Below, piece by piece: positions 57,909 through 64,000 of a stretch of DNA of 64,000 nucleotides (within the stretch, counting starts at the first letter, position 1; every line of letters starts with the position of its first letter). The position numbers and the translations under genes were made by a program. This DNA is from Hahella sp. CCB-MM4 (GTDB taxonomy: Bacteria; Pseudomonadota; Gammaproteobacteria; Pseudomonadales; Oleiphilaceae): assembly GCF_002260525.1 (NCBI RefSeq), contig NZ_MRYI01000001.1:558001-622000 (forward strand), in the 5' to 3' direction. The notes beneath the pieces were generated by a model. The model was given only the letters and a program-made list of their open reading frames with translations. It had not been told where the DNA came from and ran no database searches.

Positions 57909-59005
57909 GACAGCACCTCCCCTGGCACTAATCTTCCGGATACCAGTTTTCCAGATGCCAGCTTTCCAGATACCAGCTTTCCAGATACCGGCTCTTCAGA
58001 CATTAGCTCTCCAGAAACCAGCTCCCCAGACGCTATCCCCGCAGATTCCCTCTGTTGGTGGGACCACTTTTTACGCTCCGGCACAGGACGCAAGTCCCAG
58101 ATCAATCCACACCACTGCATCACTTTCAGCAGATAGAAACTGATATCGATTTCCCACCAGAAAAAACCCTGTCGTACAGACCCTGAATAGTGATGATGAT
58201 TGTTATGCCAGCCCTCACCCAGTGTGATCAGCGCCAGCCAAAAATTGTTGCGGGAATCATCGGAAGTCTTGTACCGGCGGGAGCCATAACGATGGGCGAA
58301 AGAATTAATGGAGAGGGTGGCATGGATTAATACCACCGTGGAAATACAGTATCCCCACACGAACATTTGCAGACCGCTGGTTTCCAAATCGGGATAGGCA
58401 TGGCCCAGATATTCACCAGCCAACCAGAGTGAGGTACCGAGCACAACAGGAACGACAAGATCGAATCTATCCAGCCATCTAAGCTCCGGAAATTGGGCGA
58501 AATCCTTAATGAGATTTTCTTGGGTTCTAAAATATTGACGCCCTAGAAACCAACCACAATGACTCCTCCAAAATCCATGGCGTGGAGTATGTGGATCCTC
58601 CAAGGTATCGGAAGTCCGATGGTGATAGCGGTGATGTGCGGCCCACCACAATGGCCCTCGCTGGGTTGCCGAAGCCCCGAGTACAGCAAATATAAACTGC
58701 AGGCTGCGACTGGTTTTGAAGGATTTGTGGGAAAAATAGCGGTGGTAGAAAGCGGTGATAGCAAACATCCGAACCACATAAAGAGCTATCGCCGTACCAA
58801 TAGCAACAGCACTCCAGCCAATCCAAAACACTGCAAGACAGGCAATGTGGAGCGAGATAAACGGCCATACTCGCAACCAGTCTATAGAGTGCTGCCGACG
58901 GTCGACTTTGCTGGACATACCAACCTTTACTGAGACTTCATTGCCGTCAGATCTGTTTTCCTGCACTACCAGGGCTTCGTTTGACCGCTGAACTCTTTGC
59001 TTCAT
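57905..59005 (-). CDS. Acyl-lipid/acyl-CoA desaturase with repetitive C-terminal tail
   Basis: A 366-residue integral membrane di-iron desaturase that introduces a double bond in fatty acyl chains. The three histidine boxes are present: HRYFSH (88-93), HHRYHH (124-129) and HNNHHH (267-272), with four predicted helices. The core ends near 325; residues 326-366 are eight 5-residue repeats of the (L/P)xSG(K/E) type coded by 15-bp tandem DNA units. First gene of the lipid operon, diverging from a SnoaL-like gene. Confidence 0.93.
   Translation of the reverse strand: MKQRVQRSNEALVVQENRSDGNEVSVKVGMSSKVDRRQHSIDWLRVWPFISLHIACLAVFWIGWSAVAIGTAIALYVVRMFAITAFYHRYFSHKSFKTSRSLQFIFAVLGASATQRGPLWWAAHHRYHHRTSDTLEDPHTPRHGFWRSHCGWFLGRQYFRTQENLIKDFAQFPELRWLDRFDLVVPVVLGTSLWLAGEYLGHAYPDLETSGLQMFVWGYCISTVVLIHATLSINSFAHRYGSRRYKTSDDSRNNFWLALITLGEGWHNNHHHYSGSVRQGFFWWEIDISFYLLKVMQWCGLIWDLRPVPERKKWSHQQRESAGIASGELVSGELMSEEPVSGKLVSGKLASGKLVSGRLVPGEVLS
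57921..58040. repeat. 15-bp minisatellite, eight units, in the desaturase 3' end
   Basis: Eight consecutive 15-bp units start at 57921, 57936, 57951, 57966, 57981, 57996, 58011 and 58026, with the consensus CCAGATACCAGCTTT on the plus strand. The units are codon-phased. The central copies are most alike, and the outer ones more diverged. Confidence 0.9.
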
Positions 59006-59071
59006 TAGTTTCCGTCACTTGATACCAAAGAACATTTCACTGAATGCTAAAAAGCCGAACGTGAAAAATAC

Positions 59072-59098
59072 GTGAAGAAATTGATTTATTTTCTTCAC
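59072..59098. promoter_or_regulatory. 27-bp palindrome in the divergent lipid-locus promoter region
   Basis: GTGAAGAAA (59072-59080) and TTTCTTCAC (59090-59098) are perfect inverted arms around a 9-base spacer. Additional GTGAA/TTCAC copies occur at 59036-59040, 59061-59065 and 59105-59109. The layout between divergent genes suggests an operator controlling both directions. I do not recognise the regulator. Confidence 0.55.
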
Positions 59099-59159
59099 AC
59101 AGCTTTCACTCCACCATCCCTATGCTGTCGATCAACGGTCTTACAAGGCTCAGACGAAG

Positions 59160-59750
59160 ATGCATAGATATCAGCAGCCAATAAAGTTACTTACCTCCAC
59201 ATTTTTTATAAGCTTGACCCTACTCAGCGGGTGCATCAGTTCTCCCAGTGAGCCAGCTTACGATCAATACCTTGCACTGGCGCCCGCCGGAACCTTTCAG
59301 TCACTCGACTCTGAACCTCGCCTTGCTGGCTTCATGCAGCTATTCGGTTCCATGCAGAGCGATCACATCGCCTTGCGGCTCGACAAAGTGTATGCGCCAA
59401 AGCTCTACTTCAACGACACCTTCCATGTCATAACCGACAGGAACCAGCTACAAAAATATCTTTTGAACCTGGCAGAGAATTCTGACACGTCCGTGACATT
59501 CCTGGATGCCACCTCACATGGAGATGATGTGTGGCTCCGCTGGCAGATGCGTACAAGGTTTAAGGTTCTGTGGAAAAGTCTCGATATTACGTCTATCGGT
59601 TTGACTCACTTACGCTTTGACCAACATGGCCAGATCACCTTGCATCAGGATTACTGGGATAGCACAGAAGGCTTTTACGCCCATTTGCCTGTTATTGGAT
59701 CCCCTATCAGAGCTATTCGTTCTCAATTAGGGCCGGAGAACGAATACTGA
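59160..59750 (+). CDS. SnoaL/NTF2-like lipoprotein
   Basis: A 196-residue lipoprotein with signal peptide and lipobox LLSGC (Cys25). The mature domain is an NTF2/SnoaL-like cone fold (FMQLFGSMQSDHIALRLDKV, DVWLRWQMRTRFKVLWKSLD, FDQHGQITLHQDYWD). Proteins of this type accompany CFA/DUF1365/FAD gene clusters. It could bind or cyclise a lipid, but no catalytic residue is clear. The Shine-Dalgarno is weak. Confidence 0.82.
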   Translation: MHRYQQPIKLLTSTFFISLTLLSGCISSPSEPAYDQYLALAPAGTFQSLDSEPRLAGFMQLFGSMQSDHIALRLDKVYAPKLYFNDTFHVITDRNQLQKYLLNLAENSDTSVTFLDATSHGDDVWLRWQMRTRFKVLWKSLDITSIGLTHLRFDQHGQITLHQDYWDSTEGFYAHLPVIGSPIRAIRSQLGPENEY

Positions 59751-59771
59751 AATAAGGTATGAGGTGGAGGC

Positions 59772-60392
59772 ATGTTCAGAAAGATTCATATGACCTTCTA
59801 CATCGTCATGATTCATCTGCTGTCCTACCCGACTTTCACTGCAGCACAATCGAGTCAGATGGCTGAGACTTTCGACCTGCAAGAGTGTGCCGACTTACAA
59901 GAGCGAACCGACATACAAGAATTTGCCAACGTACAAAAGATAGGCCGAACTGAACTTCAGCGTTGTGGAGTGGCTGACTTGAAGGCCTATGGAATCTTCA
60001 CTGTGGGCGAAAGTGCGTTATATCGGCGTAACTGCGAACAAACCTGGTCATTCCCCCCTGACGAAACCCTTTACATGGAATTTCGGTATTATCGGGAAAT
60101 TCCGGCCAAGGCCTTTCGCGAAAGTGCCAACCGGATATTGCAGCGCAACATAGATTTGAAAGCTTCCGAAAAAGCACTCCTGAAAGAGTTTCACAAGGCA
60201 TACCGATCCGTGAACGACGGCGATGTTTATGTCATCAGTTTCAATCGAAACACAGGGCTGAAGCTCGACCTGAACGGTCAGCCACTTGCCACCCTCGACG
60301 ATATATATCTTGCACGAAACTACTTTTCTATCTGGCTTGGTCGCTCTCCATTTGACGAAAATGTCAAACGTCAGCTGCTCGGTCAAAAATGA
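59772..60392 (+). CDS. Chalcone-isomerase-like exported protein
   Basis: A 206-residue protein with a signal peptide cleaved near AAQ (26). Residues 33-56 are four 6-residue repeats (D-L/I-Q-E-x-x type) coded by an 18-bp tandem repeat. The remainder (YGIFTVGESALYRRNCEQTW, LYMEFRYYREIPAKAFRES, ARNYFSIWLGRSPFDENVK) matches the bacterial chalcone-isomerase-like family found with lipid clusters. GGAGG precedes the ATG, 21 bp after the SnoaL gene. Fatty acid binding is likelier than chalcone chemistry. Confidence 0.82.
   Translation: MFRKIHMTFYIVMIHLLSYPTFTAAQSSQMAETFDLQECADLQERTDIQEFANVQKIGRTELQRCGVADLKAYGIFTVGESALYRRNCEQTWSFPPDETLYMEFRYYREIPAKAFRESANRILQRNIDLKASEKALLKEFHKAYRSVNDGDVYVISFNRNTGLKLDLNGQPLATLDDIYLARNYFSIWLGRSPFDENVKRQLLGQK
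59874..59945 (+). repeat. 18-bp tandem repeat, four units, in the chalcone-isomerase-like gene
   Basis: Units start at 59874, 59892, 59910 and 59928, each beginning GAC/AAC and containing CAAGAG/CAAGAA/CAAAAG. They code six-residue repeats in the linker after the signal peptide. Codon-phased. Confidence 0.88.
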
Positions 60393-60532
60393 ATAGTGTC
60401 CTTCCATCCTGCGAACCGGTTATACGGCCTGCAACATTCAACTGATTGGCTATACTCAAATAAACCAGATACTGAAATACTGTATCAGTTATTTACTCCC
60501 TGGCTACGACCGTCTTGCCTGCCGGAAACCTT

Positions 60533-61585
60533 ATGCTTAACTCATGCACGAATAGAATTATCAGCCTTGGCCGACTGGCGCTTTTGCTTCTGGCAATTTT
60601 CACCCGGCCAGCCTGGTCAGAAGAATTGCTTGTATTGACTTGGGAAGACTATATCGACCCTGAGTTGGTCACACAGTTTGAAGAGCAGACCAACTCAAAT
60701 ATCCGCTTTCTTTATTATGAAGATGACGATGAGAGAGATTTCATACTTGCGAATACAGAGGGCAGCGGGTTTGACCTGATTGTATTTGACGAAACCATGT
60801 CCGGCCCATATTCCGACCACGGCTGGCTACTTCGGTATCCTCGCGATGAACTGCCTAACCTGAAATATGTGAGAATGCCGCTGACAGACTCTCCTTTGGA
60901 GAAGGAAATCACGTCTGTCCCTTACAGCTGGGGAAGCATCGGCATCCTGTACCGGAAAGACAAGATCCCGTCCGCTCCCACCTCCTGGATGGATTTCTTC
61001 CGACCGGAGGAATCACTGCGTAATCGGATCCTGGTGATCAATACAGCCTCAACCACTTTTCGGATGGCGCTAAAGGCTCTTGGATACTCGATTCACAGTG
61101 AAAACCCCGAACATATTGCCCAGGCCCGAAACCTGATGCTGGAGCAGCGCCCATATGTGCGAGCTTATCGCAATATTCTGTTTGGTGAGGATTCAGAGAT
61201 TCTGGCCGGCGAAGCCTGGATGGCCATGGCCTATAACGGAGATGCCATGACGATCATGGAAAACCATCCTGAGCTGAATTTTGTCATCCCTCGGGAGGGC
61301 AGTATTTTGTGGACAGACTCTATCGCCATATTGAACAGTTCATCTCACAAACCCCTGGCGAAACGATTTATCGATTTTATGAACAATCCTGAAAACAACG
61401 CGCAGAATGCGGAATATATTCAATACGCCACCCCTAACACGGCGGCAATGAGTATTTTGCCCAAGGAGTTTATGGACAACCCCATCATCAACCCGCCAAG
61501 GTCGGCCGGGCTCGAAGTGGACAAGATTCCAAGCAGCGACACAATGCGCGATATGATCAAGTACTTCATGGAACTTAATCCTTAA
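60533..61585 (+). CDS. PotD/NspS-like periplasmic polyamine-binding protein
   Basis: A 350-residue exported binding protein with a signal peptide ending at AWS (about 29). The mature start EELLVLTWEDYIDPELV is typical of spermidine/putrescine-binding PotD/PotF and NspS. Acidic and Trp residues in SVPYSWGSIGILYRKDK and GEAWMAMAYNGD resemble polyamine-site segments. No ABC permease or ATPase is next to it. Instead a GGDEF-EAL membrane protein starts 3 bp after its stop, the same pairing as NspS-MbaA in Vibrio cholerae. A TTG six codons upstream is a possible alternative start. Confidence 0.85.
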   Translation: MLNSCTNRIISLGRLALLLLAIFTRPAWSEELLVLTWEDYIDPELVTQFEEQTNSNIRFLYYEDDDERDFILANTEGSGFDLIVFDETMSGPYSDHGWLLRYPRDELPNLKYVRMPLTDSPLEKEITSVPYSWGSIGILYRKDKIPSAPTSWMDFFRPEESLRNRILVINTASTTFRMALKALGYSIHSENPEHIAQARNLMLEQRPYVRAYRNILFGEDSEILAGEAWMAMAYNGDAMTIMENHPELNFVIPREGSILWTDSIAILNSSSHKPLAKRFIDFMNNPENNAQNAEYIQYATPNTAAMSILPKEFMDNPIINPPRSAGLEVDKIPSSDTMRDMIKYFMELNP

Positions 61586-61588
61586 ACG

Positions 61589-64000
61589 ATGTTGCAGCTT
61601 AGAACCAAAGTTACCCTTCTGCTATTGCCCATCGTTGTTGTGCCCATGATTCTCATCGGCATTCACTTCTATGATCGGCAGGCTGACGACCTGTTGCGGG
61701 AGATAGACTTACGTATCCAGGAAGAAATGAAGCTGGCCAGCGAGAGGGTTCACAACCGTATATCCATCGCCCAGGGAAATATCGGCCTGATTACTCACAG
61801 CCATTTGATACGTCAGTACTTCAACCTGGAAAGCTCCAGTCAGCGATTTTACCTCTACTATCGGCCGCTTCTTGAGCTGTTTCGCTCCTATCAACGGGTA
61901 TTCCCGGAATACGTCTCGATTCAGATGTATGACCAGGAGGGCACCGAACAGGTTCGTGTGGATGCCGATAATCCAACAACCAGACTGACTCTTCCCGTCC
62001 CCAGGTTGATCAGTGACTATCTGGAAAACGGAGCCAAGGACCTGACGGTCATCATCCCCCCAAGGGACAATCAGCCAAGCCCCTATCTGGTGGTGCTTAA
62101 AGCCGTCTCGGCACAGACGTTTACAGACTGGAACACAGACATCCGGTTCGAAAGTGCGGGCTATGTGGTTCTGGTTGCCCGCCTTGATGATTTGATTGCG
62201 CAAACAGAGAAAGCGCGTATCGGTCAGTCCGGCAAGCTCTACATGGTATCTGGAGAAGGGGAACGATATGCCACAGGAATTCGTCAGGATGAATCCCTGG
62301 CTCCAATTTTACAGGCAGCCCTGACACTCGGCCCCACAGCCACGGCTATCAATGTGGGCGGGAACAGCTATCTCGCAGGCAATACACAGGTCATGGATAA
62401 TCTGCACATCGCCGCTATCTGGCCCATGGCGGAGCTCAGAGAGAGTGCCATCGATATCGCCCGGCAAATATCCTGGCTGACGCTGGTCATTACATCCGCC
62501 ATTATTGTCCTGCTGATGATCGTGGTGCACAGCCTGCTGATAAAACCCATCGCCTCTCTGACAGATTTCACCCGCTCCATGAGCCGCTCCCGGATGGAAG
62601 TGGGAGAAAAGGAACACCTTCAATACCGACACATGCTGGCCCGCAAAGACGAATTCGGCGAACTTGCACAGGCATTCCGGGAACTTGATGGAAATCTACG
62701 CGCTTCGAACCTGAAGCTCAGTTACATCGCTTACCACGACAACCTTACAGGACTGGCAAACCGCCACACGTTCGGTGTGTTCCTGCAGAAAACCATCTCC
62801 GCAGCCAAACGTCACGATTACAAGGTCGCCTTGCTCTATATCGACATTGATGGTTTTAAACAGGTCAATGACACATTGGGGCATGAAGCGGGAGACAAAA
62901 TATTACGGGAGATTGCCGATCGTCTTAACAGCGTACTGCGTGGAGAAGACATCGTGGCAGACTTTGCGAGCTACTCGCAACATATCACCTCAACCAAAGT
63001 ATCACGCATTGGCGGCGACGAGTTTGCCATTGTGATTAATCACCTACAGCAGTCAAAACATGCCGGAACCATTGCTGAACGCTTGATTACCACCATGCAA
63101 CCTCCTTTTTACCTGGGTAAGGACAACTTTCAGCTCGGAGCTTCCATAGGTATCAGTCTCTATCCTAACAACGGTTCAGATGCCCAGGAGCTTCTCAAGT
63201 GTGCAGACATCGCGATGTATCAGTCCAAGCGCAAAGGGCGCAATCGCTATGAGTTCTATGACAAGAGCATTGATGAGGAGGCATTCCGCAAGCATAAACT
63301 GACCCAGGACCTGAGACTGGGCATCCAGACCCATCGGCTGGAACTTCACTATCAACCGCAGATTCGCATTAAAGACGAACAGACCGTCGGCTACGAAGCT
63401 CTGCTAAGGTGGCATCATCCCGAGGAGGGATTTATCTCCCCTTCCGAATTTATTCCACTGGCGGAAGAATCCGGCCTGATCAGTCAGGTTGGAGAATATG
63501 TCGTCCAGGAAGTCTGTCGCCAATACCGGGAGTGGCTTGACCAGGGAGTAGCGCCTCGACGAATTGCCGTGAACGTTTCTCCATTCCAGTTCTCAGAGAA
63601 TTGTACGATGGCGGAGTTTATCTCCCGAACTTTAAATGAATATGATCTTCCTGGAAATATTCTGGAACTGGAGATCACGGAAACCGCCATCATGCAGTCT
63701 AACCGGATTCAGATGGCCCAGCTGGAAGCCCTGAAAGATCTTGGATTGAGCATATCCATGGACGATTTCGGTACAGGTTACTCCTCCCTTGCTTCCCTCA
63801 GGGATTTACCCATCGATCAACTCAAGATCGATAAATCCTTCGTACAGCGCATAGAAAATGATCCTCAGGGCCAGGGCATTATCAAAGCAATTATCGCCAT
63901 GGCCAGGGAATTGAAAATCGAAGTTGTGGCTGAGGGCGTGGAGACCAAAGAGCAACTATTTTTCCTGAAACAACACGCATGCGGCGTTGTGCAAGGCTAT
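61589..64000 (+). CDS. Membrane GGDEF-EAL c-di-GMP protein, MbaA-like (3' end outside window)
   Basis: The visible 804 residues include a membrane segment at about 7-26, a periplasmic sensor region of about 260 residues, a second segment at 294-316, HAMP, a GGDEF domain (about 380-545, GGDEF intact at 475-479, no RxxD inhibition site, with a short insertion before it) and an EAL domain (from about 575; EALLRW at 603, MDDFGTGYSS, AEGVET). The window ends about 20-60 residues before the expected end. With its partner binding protein it should set cyclic-di-GMP in response to periplasmic polyamines or related ligands. Both output domains look catalytically intact, so direction cannot be judged. 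Confidence 0.92.
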   Translation, partial: MLQLRTKVTLLLLPIVVVPMILIGIHFYDRQADDLLREIDLRIQEEMKLASERVHNRISIAQGNIGLITHSHLIRQYFNLESSSQRFYLYYRPLLELFRSYQRVFPEYVSIQMYDQEGTEQVRVDADNPTTRLTLPVPRLISDYLENGAKDLTVIIPPRDNQPSPYLVVLKAVSAQTFTDWNTDIRFESAGYVVLVARLDDLIAQTEKARIGQSGKLYMVSGEGERYATGIRQDESLAPILQAALTLGPTATAINVGGNSYLAGNTQVMDNLHIAAIWPMAELRESAIDIARQISWLTLVITSAIIVLLMIVVHSLLIKPIASLTDFTRSMSRSRMEVGEKEHLQYRHMLARKDEFGELAQAFRELDGNLRASNLKLSYIAYHDNLTGLANRHTFGVFLQKTISAAKRHDYKVALLYIDIDGFKQVNDTLGHEAGDKILREIADRLNSVLRGEDIVADFASYSQHITSTKVSRIGGDEFAIVINHLQQSKHAGTIAERLITTMQPPFYLGKDNFQLGASIGISLYPNNGSDAQELLKCADIAMYQSKRKGRNRYEFYDKSIDEEAFRKHKLTQDLRLGIQTHRLELHYQPQIRIKDEQTVGYEALLRWHHPEEGFISPSEFIPLAEESGLISQVGEYVVQEVCRQYREWLDQGVAPRRIAVNVSPFQFSENCTMAEFISRTLNEYDLPGNILELEITETAIMQSNRIQMAQLEALKDLGLSISMDDFGTGYSSLASLRDLPIDQLKIDKSFVQRIENDPQGQGIIKAIIAMARELKIEVVAEGVETKEQLFFLKQHACGVVQGY

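Noticed and set aside
57921-58040. CRISPR array
   Set aside because: Units are contiguous 15-bp codon-phased repeats inside a gene, with no spacers and no cas genes.
60421-60532. TATACT at 60451 as the promoter of the polyamine-binding gene
   Set aside because: No acceptable -35 hexamer lies at the right distance, so I could not support it.

Overview
The window looks like a chromosomal segment of a marine-type gammaproteobacterium (Oceanospirillales/Alteromonadales-like). This is inferred from a MalT/MalEFGK/LamB/MalM maltose system, a complete Entner-Doudoroff gene set under a HexR-type regulator, a large accessory chemosensory operon and many cyclic-di-GMP proteins. Base composition is close to even and gene density is high. 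I see no tRNA, rRNA, transposase, integrase or CRISPR array. The species cannot be named from sequence alone.

Layout. (1) 1-5305: the 3' part of malT, a GH13 alpha-glucosidase gene and malK, closed by strong hairpins. (2) 5270-10813: a 57-residue unknown protein, a double-receiver GGDEF protein, an acetyltransferase, a PAS/degenerate-GGDEF protein and a transmembrane chemoreceptor. (3) 10868-24968: a minus-strand chemosensory operon in the order mcp - STAS - REC/PP2C/kinase regulator - cheY - cheA - cheW - mcp (two PAS domains) - cheW - STAS - cheR - cheD - cheB, followed on the plus strand by an orphan receiver-like protein. (4) 25028-26026: an RRM RNA-binding protein and a small lipoprotein. 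(5) 26117-30137: malE-malF-malG with its control region. (6) 30282-31577: a small membrane protein and an Asp/Glu racemase. (7) 31630-37259: edd-glk diverging from gap-pyk. (8) 37431-41654: DUF4382 and DUF5666 lipoproteins and a DUF6502 protein. (9) 41791-46133: zwf-pgl-eda diverging from hexR. (10) 46134-50141: lamB-malM and two lipoproteins. (11) 50329-52398: a two-component pair. (12) 52435-60392: a lipid-modification locus (desaturase, FAD oxidoreductase, DUF1365, CFA synthase, DUF1295, CFA-like methyltransferase) diverging from a SnoaL-like lipoprotein and a chalcone-isomerase-like protein. (13) 60533-64000: a PotD-like periplasmic protein followed by a membrane GGDEF-EAL protein cut by the window end.

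How it works together. The mal genes import and hydrolyse maltodextrins, glucokinase phosphorylates the glucose, and Zwf, Pgl, Edd and Eda take it to pyruvate and glyceraldehyde-3-phosphate, which Gap and Pyk finish. MalT-box-like and HexR-like sites lie in front of these units, so the window holds a nearly complete maltodextrin-to-pyruvate regulon, interrupted by about 20 kb of signalling genes. The chemosensory operon contains an HsbR/HsbA-like partner-switching module, so its output may be protein-protein switching or c-di-GMP control and not only flagellar bias. The last two genes resemble the NspS/MbaA polyamine-sensing c-di-GMP pair of Vibrio cholerae. A recurring oddity is codon-phased minisatellites (9, 15 and 18 bp units) in or beside several genes, concentrated around the lipid locus.
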